Origin: an uncultured Eubacteriales bacterium
GTDB taxonomy: Bacteria > Bacillota > Clostridia > Oscillospirales > Oscillospiraceae
Assembly: GCA_900320765.1 (NCBI GenBank)
Contig: ONTN01000005.1
Coordinates: 1-30,267 of the forward strand
Direction of reading: 5' to 3'
Length of the DNA: 30,267 nucleotides
Position numbers and translations under genes: made by a program. The notes under the pieces are model-generated. The model had not been told where the DNA came from. It saw only the letters and a program-made list of their open reading frames with translations, and ran no database searches. Positions 15,825 to 23,808 of the stretch are shown piece by piece. Within the stretch, counting starts at the first letter, position 1; every line of letters begins with the position of its first letter.

Positions 15825-17588
15825 TTATTCTTCTACGTCGGTTATCTTGATCGCGAGCTCGTCGAGCTGCTTCTGCGTCACCTCGGAGGGGGCGCCCATC
15901 ATAACGTCCTGCGCCTGCTTGTTCATCGGGAAGGGGATGACCTCGCGGATAGTGTCAACTCCGGCGAGGAGCATTACCATACGGTCAACGCCGGGGGCGA
16001 CGCCCGCGTGGGGAGGAGCCCCGTAGCAGAAGGCGTTGTACATAGCGGGGAACTTCGACTTAACGTCGTCCTCGCCGAGGCGGACAAGCTCGAAGGCCTT
16101 TATCATTATCTCGGGATCGTGGTTTCTGACTGCGCCGGAGGAGAGCTCTATGCCGTTGCAGACGATATCGTACTGCTCGGCCTCGATGGTCAAGGGGTCG
16201 ATCTCGCCTCGCTCGGCTTTGAGAAGCACCTCGAGCCCGCCGGAGGGCATCGAGAACGGGTTGTGGCAGAACTCAAGCTCGCCGGACTCCTCACCGATCT
16301 CATACATCGGGAAATCGACTATCCAGCAGAACTCGTAGCGCTCTCTGTCCATATGTCCCTCGCAGGCAGCGCCGAAGGTCTTTATCATAACGCCCGCGGT
16401 CTTGTTCGCGAGCTGCCCGCCCGCTACGACTACGAGGGTATTCTTCTCAAGCTTCATAAGCTTCTCGGCCTCGGCCTTGTCGATAAACTTGGCTATGCCG
16501 CCGGCTATTGCGCCCTGATCGTCCACCTTGAACCAGTAGCCCTTGCCGCCGGACTGCACCTCGCAGTCAGCTAAAAGCTTCTCTATCTGCTTTCTCGTCA
16601 GATTGCAGTTCGAGATAACGACGGCCTTGACCTTCTGATCGGCCAAAGGCGCAAACTCGCTGCCCTTGAAGAGCGGGGAGACGTCAGTTGCGGTAAGGTC
16701 TATACGCAGGTCGGGCTTGTCGGTTCCGTAGGTCTCAAGGGCGTCGAGATACTTGATGCGGCGGAACGGGGGCTTTGAAGCAATATCGTAGGTTCCGTAT
16801 TTTGCGAATATCGGGGGCAGAACGCGCTCGATAACGCCGAAAACGTCCTCCTGGGAGGCGAAGGCCATCTCCATATCGAGCTGATAGAACTCGCCGGGGC
16901 TGCGGTCGCCGCGCGCGTCCTCATCGCGGAAGCAGGGGGCGATCTGGAAATATTTATCGAAGCCGGAGGTCATAAGAAGCTGCTTGAACTGCTGCGGAGC
17001 CTGGGGCAGGGCATAGAACTTGCCGTGGTGCTTGCGGCTCGGCACGAGGTAGTCGCGCGCGCCCTCGGGCGATGAGGCGGTGAGGATAGGCGTGGTTATC
17101 TCAAGGAAGCCCTCGCGGGTCATAGCCTCGCGCAGGGCGGAGACCACGTTGCAGCGCAGAACGATGTTCTTCTTAACGTCGGGATTGCGAAGGTCGAGGT
17201 AGCGGTACTTGAGCCTCATGGACTCGTCGGCCTCGCGGCTGCGGTTTATCTCAAAGGGCAGCTCGTTATAGCGGCAGCGGCCGAGCACCTCAAGCTTGTC
17301 GGGCACTATCTCGATATCGCCGGTGGCCTGCTTCGGATTCTTCGAGGAACGCTCGCGGACGACGCCCTCAACGGCGATGGTGCTCTCCTTGTTGAGCCCC
17401 TTTACGGCGGAGATTATATCCTCTGTTTCGCATACGAGCTGGGTTGTTCCGTAAAAATCGCGGAGGACGACGAAGCTGAGGCTTGAGGAGACCTCGCGGA
17501 CGTTTTCCATCCAGCCTACGAGACGGACGCGCTCTCCGGCATTTTCCGCCCTGAGCTCGCCGCAGTTATGTGTACGGTTCTGTGTCAT
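15825..17588 (-). CDS. aspS: Aspartyl-tRNA synthetase
   Basis: AspRS (587 residues) is a class II synthetase that charges tRNA with aspartate. The N-terminal OB-fold anticodon domain (about 1-110) is followed by the catalytic core: motif 1 near LREAMTREGFLEITTP, then SPEGARDYLVPSR, motif 2 CFRDEDARGDRSPGEF, the bacterial GAD insertion (about 280-410) and motif 3 in GVAPGVDRMVMLLAG. Two variations stand out: the anticodon-domain segment GWMENVREVSSSLS replaces the usual GWVxRRRD[L/H]GG, and the motif 2 loop has an extra residue (SPGEFYQ for QPEFTQ). AAGGAG lies 8 nt before the ATG. It follows hisS by 29 nt, the usual hisS-aspS order. Confidence 0.97.
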   Translation of the reverse strand: MTQNRTHNCGELRAENAGERVRLVGWMENVREVSSSLSFVVLRDFYGTTQLVCETEDIISAVKGLNKESTIAVEGVVRERSSKNPKQATGDIEIVPDKLEVLGRCRYNELPFEINRSREADESMRLKYRYLDLRNPDVKKNIVLRCNVVSALREAMTREGFLEITTPILTASSPEGARDYLVPSRKHHGKFYALPQAPQQFKQLLMTSGFDKYFQIAPCFRDEDARGDRSPGEFYQLDMEMAFASQEDVFGVIERVLPPIFAKYGTYDIASKPPFRRIKYLDALETYGTDKPDLRIDLTATDVSPLFKGSEFAPLADQKVKAVVISNCNLTRKQIEKLLADCEVQSGGKGYWFKVDDQGAIAGGIAKFIDKAEAEKLMKLEKNTLVVVAGGQLANKTAGVMIKTFGAACEGHMDRERYEFCWIVDFPMYEIGEESGELEFCHNPFSMPSGGLEVLLKAERGEIDPLTIEAEQYDIVCNGIELSSGAVRNHDPEIMIKAFELVRLGEDDVKSKFPAMYNAFCYGAPPHAGVAPGVDRMVMLLAGVDTIREVIPFPMNKQAQDVMMGAPSEVTQKQLDELAIKITDVEE

Positions 17589-17617
17589 ATCTATTTCTCC
17601 TTTGCGGATGAACTTTT

Positions 17618-18973
17618 TTATTCCTTTATGGGCTTGCCGCTGTCGAGCTTTTTGAGGGCGGCCTTGACTCTCGCCGCGGCCTCGGAAACGGTGAGCTTTT
17701 CCTGCTCTCCCGTCGAAAGATCCTTGAGGGCGACGAGCCCCTCTTTTATCTCGTCCTCGCCGAGGAAAACGGCGAAGGGAATATTGAGCTTCGAGGCGTA
17801 GGCTATCTTCTGCTTGAACTTCTTATCCTCGAAATAGATCTCCGTTCTTATTCCGGCGCCGCGGAAGGCGGTCGCTATCCCGGCGGCGGCCTCAAGGTCG
17901 TCGGTCATCGGGATCACAAGAGCGTCGGCGGGGGCGGCGTTAAGCTCGGGATTAAGAAGCCCGCGATCCTCGAGAATGAAGAAGAGGCGGGTGAGGCCGA
18001 TCGAGATGCCGACGCCGGGAAGCTGCCTGTCGGTATAGTACCCGGCGAGGTTATCGTATCTGCCGCCGGAGCAGACGGAGCCGATCTCCGGGTGGTCGAG
18101 CATCATCGTCTCGTAGACCGTGCCCGTGTAGTAATCAAGGCCTCTTGCTATCGTGAGGTCGATGGCGAAGTTAGTCTCCGGAACTCCGAAGGCGGAGAGA
18201 TACTTCGTGACGGCCGTAAGCTCGTCGAGACCAAGATCGAAGACCTCGTTTTTCCCACGGTACGCCTCAAGGGCGGAGAGCACCTCGGCGTTCGTACCCT
18301 TTATCGCCATAAAGGCGAGAATCGCGCCGGCGTCGCCGGGCGAGACGGAAAGATCGTCTGTAAGTATCGCGCGGACCTTCTCCGGCCCGATCTTCTCGAG
18401 CTTGTCCGCCGTGCGCATAATGTCACCGGAGATTTCGGAAAGGCCGAGCATAGCGTAAAACCCGGTCAGTATCTTCCTGTTGTTCACCCGGATAACGAAG
18501 CGGTCGAGCCCCAGCTCGGTGAAGGCGCGGTAAATAACGCTCGGTATCTCCGCCTCATTATATATGCTGAGCTTCCCGTCGCCTATAACGTCGATATCCG
18601 CCTGATAGAACTCACGGAAGCGGCCGCGCTGGGCCCTCTCGCCGCGGTAGACCTTGCCGATCTGGAAGCGCTTGAAGGGGAAGGTCAGCTCGTTTAAGTG
18701 GAGAGCCACGTACTTCGCGAGCGGCACGGTTAGGTCGAAGCGGAGGGCGAGGTCATTATCGCCCTTCTGAAAGCGGTAGACCTGCTTTTCCGTCTCGCCG
18801 CCGCCCTTCGCGAGGAGAACGTCGGAGCCCTCGATGACAGGAGTGTCGAGAGGCGTGAAGCCGTAAAGCGAATAGACCCTTTTCAGAGTATCCGCTATCT
18901 TTTCAAATTTAAGCTGCGACTCGGGCAGAAGCTCCATAAAGCCCGAGAGCGTGTGCGGTTTTATTCGTTCCAT
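17618..18973 (-). CDS. hisS: Histidyl-tRNA synthetase
   Basis: HisRS (451 residues) is a class II synthetase that charges tRNA-His. The visible signatures are GFMELLPES with the N-terminal catalytic start, LRFDLTVPLAKYVA, the motif 2 region YRGERAQRGRFREFYQADID, the histidine-binding ARGLDYYTGTVYE, and GGRYDNLAG. A C-terminal anticodon-binding domain covers about 350-440. The sequence is slightly longer than the usual 420-430 residues. GAGGTAAG lies 4 nt before the ATG. Only 78 nt separate it from the mgsA-like gene, and no T-box leader is present, unlike hisS-aspS units in Bacillus, so transcription likely comes from the minD promoter. Confidence 0.97.
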   Translation of the reverse strand: MERIKPHTLSGFMELLPESQLKFEKIADTLKRVYSLYGFTPLDTPVIEGSDVLLAKGGGETEKQVYRFQKGDNDLALRFDLTVPLAKYVALHLNELTFPFKRFQIGKVYRGERAQRGRFREFYQADIDVIGDGKLSIYNEAEIPSVIYRAFTELGLDRFVIRVNNRKILTGFYAMLGLSEISGDIMRTADKLEKIGPEKVRAILTDDLSVSPGDAGAILAFMAIKGTNAEVLSALEAYRGKNEVFDLGLDELTAVTKYLSAFGVPETNFAIDLTIARGLDYYTGTVYETMMLDHPEIGSVCSGGRYDNLAGYYTDRQLPGVGISIGLTRLFFILEDRGLLNPELNAAPADALVIPMTDDLEAAAGIATAFRGAGIRTEIYFEDKKFKQKIAYASKLNIPFAVFLGEDEIKEGLVALKDLSTGEQEKLTVSEAAARVKAALKKLDSGKPIKE

Positions 18974-18995
18974 TTTCTTACCTCGTGTTTTTACG

Positions 18996-19037
18996 CAAAT
19001 GTATGGGCGGGCAAAATTCCGCCCGCCCGGACATTTG
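18996..19037 (-). promoter_or_regulatory. Strong hairpin between the mgsA-like gene and hisS
   Basis: CAAATGT (18996-19002) and ACATTTG (19031-19037) flank GGGCGGGC / GCCCGCCC around an 8-nt loop, giving 7 + 8 bp with a small internal loop. No T-run follows on the minus strand. It may set how much transcript enters hisS or stabilise an mRNA end. Confidence 0.45.
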
Positions 19038-19051
19038 GATTTTTATCTCCG

Positions 19052-19450
19052 TTATTTCTTGGGATTGACGATATCGCGCCAGTCGAGCAGGCCGTCCTGC
19101 AGGCCGCGGATTATGACCTCGGCCGTGGCGACGTTCGTCGCAAAGGGCACGTTCATCTGGTCGCAGAGCTGGCACAGATATGTGACCTCCTTCGACTGTT
19201 CCTTTGCGGGATCCTCAAAGAACAGGACGAGGTCAAGCTCATTATACGTTATTCGGGCGCCTATCTGCTGCGCGCCGCCCAGCGCGCAGGAGTTATACAG
19301 GCTGACGGTGAGCCCCGTAGCCTCCGACACAAGCCTGCCGGTAGTGTTGGTGGCGCATATGGAGTGCTTTGCAAGGATTCCGCAGTATGCTATGCAGAAT
19401 TGCACCATAAGCTCTTTCTTTCGATCGTCGGCCATAATAGCGATGTTCAT
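19052..19450 (-). CDS. Methylglyoxal synthase-like protein lacking catalytic residues
   Basis: The 132 residues follow the methylglyoxal synthase fold end to end (start MNIAIMADDRKK, ATNTTGRL, GGAQQIGA, LVLFFEDP, TNVATAEVIIRGL). True MgsA converts dihydroxyacetone phosphate to methylglyoxal. With E. coli numbering as I recall it and an ungapped alignment (offset 11), the catalytic base Asp71 is Ala60, His19 is Asp8, His98 is Lys87, Asp101 is Thr90 and Gly66 is Cys55. Asp20 (Asp9), Lys23 (Lys12), Thr45/47/48 (Thr34/36/37) and Asp91 (Asp80) remain, so phosphate binding may survive. A non-catalytic ligand-binding role is inferred. GGAAGGTGG precedes the ATG by 7 nt. It lies 32 nt after the minD-like gene. 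Confidence 0.85.
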   Translation of the reverse strand: MNIAIMADDRKKELMVQFCIAYCGILAKHSICATNTTGRLVSEATGLTVSLYNSCALGGAQQIGARITYNELDLVLFFEDPAKEQSKEVTYLCQLCDQMNVPFATNVATAEVIIRGLQDGLLDWRDIVNPKK

Positions 19451-19482
19451 TCCGTGCCACCTTCCTTTTTAACTTTATAGTA

Positions 19483-20223
19483 TCATATTCTCGCAAGGAA
19501 GACTCTTTCGCCTGTTATGCGGCGGGCGACCCTGTAGAATTGACCTTCTGTGTTTTTCGCCCCGAAGAGCATAAGGGGCTTTTCGAGATTTGCCGCGAGA
19601 GATACGGCGTTATCCTCGCTTATAACGCCGATGAGGCGGGCGCCGACGGCGTCGATCACGTCGTCGATAGTCTCATTGATGCGGCGGTAGTTTTTCGGAG
19701 CTACGCGGTTTACGAGAAGCCTTATATCCCCGACCGAGAGCGCGGAGAGAGCGGCGACTGTCTTCTGTCCGTCACGCAGGCTCGAGGAATCGCCCGTAGA
19801 TACGACTATCGCCATATCGGCGCCCCTCGCCGCAAGGCGAAAGCCGCTGCCGAGACCGGCGGGCGAATCAAAGAGCAAGTAATCATAATCCTCCTTGAGG
19901 GAGGTCATAAGCCCGGAAAAAGCGGCGGGGTCGATATCGTCGGGCATATCGCCGCTCGGGGCGGAGAGAAAGTAAAGCCCGGCGATCTCACCGTGGGGTA
20001 TTATTGCGTCCTTCGCGCCTATCCTGCCGGAGAGCACGTCGCCGAAGTCCCAGAGGACGCGGTCGGTAAGGCCGAGAGCGAGGTCAAGATTTTTAAGCCC
20101 GACGTCGCAGTCCACGGCGAGGACCTTTTTGCCCATGAGGGCGAGGGCTTCTGCTATGGCGGCGGTGCAGGTCGTCTTCCCGGTTCCGCCCTTGCCGGAG
20201 GTCATTACTATTGAAATTCCCAA
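19483..20223 (-). CDS. minD: MinD-like ParA/MinD family ATPase
   Basis: This 246-residue P-loop ATPase has the deviant Walker A SGKGGTGKTT, the MinD signature DCDVGLKNLDLALGL and DSPAGL for Walker B. MinD dimerises on the membrane with ATP and positions the division-site inhibitor MinC. The protein stops right after the last core helix (YRVARRITGERVFLARI); the C-terminal amphipathic membrane helix found in other MinDs (about 265-270 residues) is missing. No minC or minE lies next to it. Translation starts at TTG 20223, with GGGAGG 8 nt upstream; no ATG precedes the conserved N-terminus. It heads the unit minD-mgsA-like-hisS-aspS from its own promoter. A related ParA-type role cannot be ruled out. 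Confidence 0.85.
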   Translation of the reverse strand: MGISIVMTSGKGGTGKTTCTAAIAEALALMGKKVLAVDCDVGLKNLDLALGLTDRVLWDFGDVLSGRIGAKDAIIPHGEIAGLYFLSAPSGDMPDDIDPAAFSGLMTSLKEDYDYLLFDSPAGLGSGFRLAARGADMAIVVSTGDSSSLRDGQKTVAALSALSVGDIRLLVNRVAPKNYRRINETIDDVIDAVGARLIGVISEDNAVSLAANLEKPLMLFGAKNTEGQFYRVARRITGERVFLARI

Positions 20224-20270
20224 AAGCGCTACCTCCCGATAGGCCGCAGCCCTGACGTTTCTTTCATTAC

Positions 20271-20299
20271 AGTATACTAAAAATCCCTGTACATTTCAA
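20271..20299 (-). promoter_or_regulatory. Sigma-A promoter of the minD-like unit
   Basis: On the minus strand: TTGAAA (20299-20294), a 17-nt spacer, TATACT (20276-20271). It lies between the mrdA stop and the minD start, giving a leader of about 40 nt, and separates this unit from the mre/mrdA operon. Confidence 0.65.
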
Positions 20300-20328
20300 G
20301 GGGAAAATGGCTGTTTTATATAATTTTG

Positions 20329-22371
20329 CTATCTGAGAACGGAATTCTCCACGCCGAGAGTCTCGGATACGGAAACGCCGGAGAAATACTCCGTGATTAT
20401 GTCCCTCGCTACCTGGGTTAGACCAGAGCCCGAGCCGCCCTTTTCGACCACGACGGCGATAGCGATCTGCGGATCGTTCGCCGGAGCGTAGCAGACGAAA
20501 ACGCCCGTGTTCATCGCGGCGGTGTCGGACTGGACGGTTCCGGTCTTCGCCGCTATCGGAACGGAAAAGCCCTTGAACATAGCCGCCGCAGTTCCCGTCG
20601 TGACGACGGCGCGCATCCCCCTCCGGATAACGGGGAAGTAGCCGCCGGGATCGTCTATCACGTTCCATATCTCGGGCTGCTTTTCAATGAGGATATCGGA
20701 GTAGTCCGAGCTCGTCACATAATCGAGCACGGAGGTCTTGTAATGCGTGCCGCCGTTCGCTATCGTGGCGACGTAGCTCGCTATCTGGACGGGTGTGAAC
20801 TGGTTGTAGCTCTGACCGATGGAGGCCTGAAGAGTATCGGCGTTCCACCAGCCCTCGTTCAGCACCTCACGCTTGTATTCGCGGCTCGCGAGTATTCCGG
20901 CCTTTTCGCCTATCTCGATCCCGGTCTCGCTTCCGAGACCGAACTGCTTCGCCGCCTCGGATATCGGGGTAATGCCCATCCTGTCGGAGAGCCAGTAGAA
21001 AAAGTAGTTGCAGGAGTTTTCTATCGCCTTAACAACGTTCACGTTGCCGTGGCTGGCGGGATAGACCCAGCAGCGGGGGGCGTAGCCCAGGTCCTCGTAC
21101 TTCGTATATATGCCCTCGTCCCTTATCGTAGTCTCGGGCGAAATGTAGTTGTTGTTGAGTCCCGCCCAGGCCGTGACCATCTTGAAGGTCGAGCCCGGCT
21201 CGTACGTGCCCTGGGTCGCTCTGTTCCAGGTGGATACGGAGTAGTCGGGGTACGAGGCCATGGCGAGCACCTTGCCGGTTTTTACGTCCACGACAACGAC
21301 GGCTCCGCCCTCGGCAAGCTCAGGCGCCCGGTATTCGTTCGTCTCGCCGTCGAAGTATCTTCGCTCCGCCTCGGCGACTCGCGCCTCGTTTATCGAGGCT
21401 ATCGTAGCGGCAAGTGACTCCTCGGCGACCTGGTTTAGCCCGATGTCTATAGTGAGGTATACGTTGCCCCCGGCCTTCGCCTGGGTGCGGACGACCTCGT
21501 CGATCACGGCTCCGCTCCGGTCGGTGTAGACCGTGACCCTGCCCGGCTTGCCGCGCAGATAGTCCTCAAAGGCGTATTCAACTCCGCTTTTTCCGATAAT
21601 GCTTGTGAGCGAATAGCCCTGATCCTTCCTCGCCGCGTACTCGTCGGCATAGATCGGGCCGACGGTGCCGATGACGTGGGCTGCGTATTCCGTGTAGTAA
21701 ACGCGCTTGTAGCTTTTGGCGACGGAGACGCTCGGCATACGCCCGGTCTTTATAAAGGTCAGGTAATCCGTCGATACGTTGTCCGCAAAAATGTACTCCG
21801 AGGTGTTTACGAGGACCCGCATCTCCAGCTCGTACCGCACGCCGATTATTAGCCTCGCGTCCTCCGCTGTGACCGTATAGTTTATCTTATAGTGGTTTCT
21901 CAGCCAGCTTATGAGGTCCGGGGCGGTGATATCAGCGTCCAGCCCGAAATACTCGAGATAGGTCGCAAGGCGGGAGGACTGCAGATTCGTCGGCTTCGCG
22001 ACGTACTGGAAGGGAGCCGAAAGGGTGACGGGGAAGGTGTCGTTATACTTCACCCCGTATCTGTTCGCCGCCTTGACGAGCTTGAGCACGGTGTCGTTCG
22101 GATCGTCCTCCTTGAGAAGAGAGGAGCGGGAGATTTTTACTGAGTACACCGTCTCGTCCGCGGCGAGAAGAGTGCCGTTTCTGTCGAGGATGGCGCCGCG
22201 CGCCGCTTCCACCGTTTTCGTGGTGGCGATGGAGGCCGCGCCGGGCGTGGAGAGATATTCCTCCGCCTGGACGGCGGAGAGGTTGTACATCGAGAATATC
22301 ATAAGCGCGGCGAGAGCCGCGAGGATCAGAGCGAGAAAGGCGATCCTTGATGATTTCAGCGTTCTGTCCAT
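20329..22371 (-). CDS. mrdA: Penicillin-binding protein 2 (MrdA-type class B transpeptidase)
   Basis: This 680-residue class B PBP crosslinks peptidoglycan for side-wall elongation. One N-terminal membrane helix (10-33) is followed by the pedestal domain with ARGAILDRNGTLLA, then the transpeptidase: GSTFK with Ser394 as the nucleophile, SCN at 453-455 and KTGT at 609-612. All three catalytic motifs are intact. No PASTA domain is present, which together with mreC-mreD upstream points to MrdA/PBP2 rather than SpoVD or FtsI. GGGAGG lies 10 nt before the ATG. It is the last gene of the operon, 76 nt after mreD with a long inverted repeat in the gap. Its usual partner rodA is not in the window. 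Confidence 0.94.
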   Translation of the reverse strand: MDRTLKSSRIAFLALILAALAALMIFSMYNLSAVQAEEYLSTPGAASIATTKTVEAARGAILDRNGTLLAADETVYSVKISRSSLLKEDDPNDTVLKLVKAANRYGVKYNDTFPVTLSAPFQYVAKPTNLQSSRLATYLEYFGLDADITAPDLISWLRNHYKINYTVTAEDARLIIGVRYELEMRVLVNTSEYIFADNVSTDYLTFIKTGRMPSVSVAKSYKRVYYTEYAAHVIGTVGPIYADEYAARKDQGYSLTSIIGKSGVEYAFEDYLRGKPGRVTVYTDRSGAVIDEVVRTQAKAGGNVYLTIDIGLNQVAEESLAATIASINEARVAEAERRYFDGETNEYRAPELAEGGAVVVVDVKTGKVLAMASYPDYSVSTWNRATQGTYEPGSTFKMVTAWAGLNNNYISPETTIRDEGIYTKYEDLGYAPRCWVYPASHGNVNVVKAIENSCNYFFYWLSDRMGITPISEAAKQFGLGSETGIEIGEKAGILASREYKREVLNEGWWNADTLQASIGQSYNQFTPVQIASYVATIANGGTHYKTSVLDYVTSSDYSDILIEKQPEIWNVIDDPGGYFPVIRRGMRAVVTTGTAAAMFKGFSVPIAAKTGTVQSDTAAMNTGVFVCYAPANDPQIAIAVVVEKGGSGSGLTQVARDIITEYFSGVSVSETLGVENSVLR

Positions 22372-22392
22372 AATTATGGACCTCCCTTTCGC

Positions 22393-22444
22393 TTAAGTAA
22401 ACGAGGATCAATTCCGCTCGCGGAGTTAATCGTCGTTTACTTAA
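22393..22444 (-). promoter_or_regulatory. Long inverted repeat between mreD and mrdA
   Basis: TTAAGTAAACGA (22393-22404) and TCGTTTACTTAA (22433-22444) are exact complements, a 12-bp stem. The inner part contains a further TCCGC/GCGGA stem. A partial third copy of the arm (TTTAAGTA) sits at the end of mreD, allowing an alternative pairing. No T-run follows. The stem ends about 12 nt before the mrdA ribosome site. Confidence 0.5.
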
Positions 22445-22447
22445 TAC

Positions 22448-22948
22448 TTAAACGAGCTTTGAGATCCCCAGAACGATATAGTAAACGGGGATGGCGAAGA
22501 GGGCGGAGGCCGCCGTCTGCCTGAGGCCTACGTCAAAAACGGCGCTCGCCGAAGCTCCGCCGACAATGAGATAGCTCACGGCCTCAACGGCAAAGCAAAT
22601 GATAAGAGCCGCGAGGGCGGATACCGCGTATGCGAAAAGCCCCTTGACGAGGACGGTCTCAACGAGGTAGCCGGCGATGAGGCCGATAAAGGCAAGAGTG
22701 AGGGTGAACATTATCGTGGGCTGGTTATAGGCGATGTCCATAAGGAAGCCCGCCGCAATGCCGACGATTCCGCCCTTCACCCGCCCGAAGAACACGGCGG
22801 TGCCCACGGCTATAAAGGGCAGGATGAGCGGCTTTGCCCCGAATATCGGGTGGCGGTTGAGAATAAGCCCCTGAAGTATATAGGAAAGCAGTAGAAGGGC
22901 GGAGAAGAGGAGTATCCTTGCCGCCGTTTTTTTTCTCGATTCAGTCAT
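22448..22948 (-). CDS. mreD: Rod shape-determining protein MreD
   Basis: MreD (166 residues) is a small integral membrane protein of the elongation complex, linking MreC with the PBP2/RodA machinery. It has about five to six hydrophobic helices and the family features: an N-terminal helix with LLSYILQGLIL, the glycine-containing KGGIVGIAAGFLMDIAYNQP block and a hydrophobic C-terminus. The start ATG at 22948 is 8 nt after the mreC stop, and its ribosome site (TGAGG) overlaps that stop, so the genes are coupled. Confidence 0.92.
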   Translation of the reverse strand: MTESRKKTAARILLFSALLLLSYILQGLILNRHPIFGAKPLILPFIAVGTAVFFGRVKGGIVGIAAGFLMDIAYNQPTIMFTLTLAFIGLIAGYLVETVLVKGLFAYAVSALAALIICFAVEAVSYLIVGGASASAVFDVGLRQTAASALFAIPVYYIVLGISKLV

Positions 22949-22956
22949 CTTTAGCC

Positions 22957-23805
22957 TCAGCCCGCCTTTATATCGGTGATAACGTAGAGGTTTGCGACGG
23001 AGGAGAGGTCGGCGGAGGGCCTTACAACGGCGTATGACCCGTGACCGGTGGAGTCCTCCCTTATGCTTTCGACCGTGCCGATTATGAGCCCTGCGGGGCT
23101 GTTTCCGCCCCTTCCGGAGGTGAGGACGGAGTCGCCGATAAATACGTTCGCCGCGTTGTCAATATAATCGAGCTTCAGCCGCGATTCCTTGAAGAGGTTA
23201 AAGTCGCCCTCGACTATGCCGGTCTCGTCCGTGCCGGAGAGTATCGCGCCGACGCTCATCGTGGTGTCGATTATGCTGACGACGGTGGAGGAGGTCGAGC
23301 CTACCTCGGTGACGATGCCGACGAGATAGCCCTCAGCGGTTATCACAGAGTCGCCCACCTCGATATCAGAGGAGGCGCCGCGGTTTATCGTGAACGAGGA
23401 GGAGAAGTTCGAGGCGGTCCACGAGATTATAGTCACGTCCCTCAGCTCGTAGGGCAGAACATCGAAATCGCGCATGGCAAAGCCGAGCAGGGAGCGGAGC
23501 CTGTCATTTTCCTCGACTATCTCGGTGTAGTCGCGGGAGTCACGCTCGAGCTCGGCAATGCGCTCCTTGAGCTGGGCGTTCTCGGCGACGACGGTATCGT
23601 ATCTGTAAATGTACCCGTAGATATCCTCAAGCGTGCCGACAAGGCCGTTCATCGCGCTTCTAAGCGGCTTGAATATCGGCTCGCTTATCACCCGGCCGAA
23701 ATCGGCGTTGCCGCCCGAGACCGCCATCGTAACCGCGGCGATAAGGGCGATGACTATCGCGCAGGCGGCCACTATTATTCCCTTTTTAGATATAAGGTCC
23801 TTCAA
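22957..23805 (-). CDS. mreC: Rod shape-determining protein MreC
   Basis: MreC (282 residues) is a bitopic membrane protein that scaffolds the elongation complex and activates PBP2. A single N-terminal helix (about 10-30) is followed by a coiled coil (about 60-105, QLKERIAELERDS) and the tandem beta-barrel domain with INRGASSDIEVGDSVITAEGYLVGIV and VLTSGRGGNSPAGLIIG. Translation starts at TTG 23805 with GGAGG 8 nt upstream inside the end of maf; only 3 nt separate the genes. mreB, which normally precedes mreC, is missing: maf takes its place. Confidence 0.94.
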   Translation of the reverse strand: MKDLISKKGIIVAACAIVIALIAAVTMAVSGGNADFGRVISEPIFKPLRSAMNGLVGTLEDIYGYIYRYDTVVAENAQLKERIAELERDSRDYTEIVEENDRLRSLLGFAMRDFDVLPYELRDVTIISWTASNFSSSFTINRGASSDIEVGDSVITAEGYLVGIVTEVGSTSSTVVSIIDTTMSVGAILSGTDETGIVEGDFNLFKESRLKLDYIDNAANVFIGDSVLTSGRGGNSPAGLIIGTVESIREDSTGHGSYAVVRPSADLSSVANLYVITDIKAG

Positions 23806-23808
23806 TGG

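Noticed and set aside
20277..20304. Weak stem CCCT(T)G/CAGGG with T5 after mrdA as a terminator
   Set aside because: Only about 5 bp with a bulge, and it coincides with the minD promoter spacer; too weak to call.
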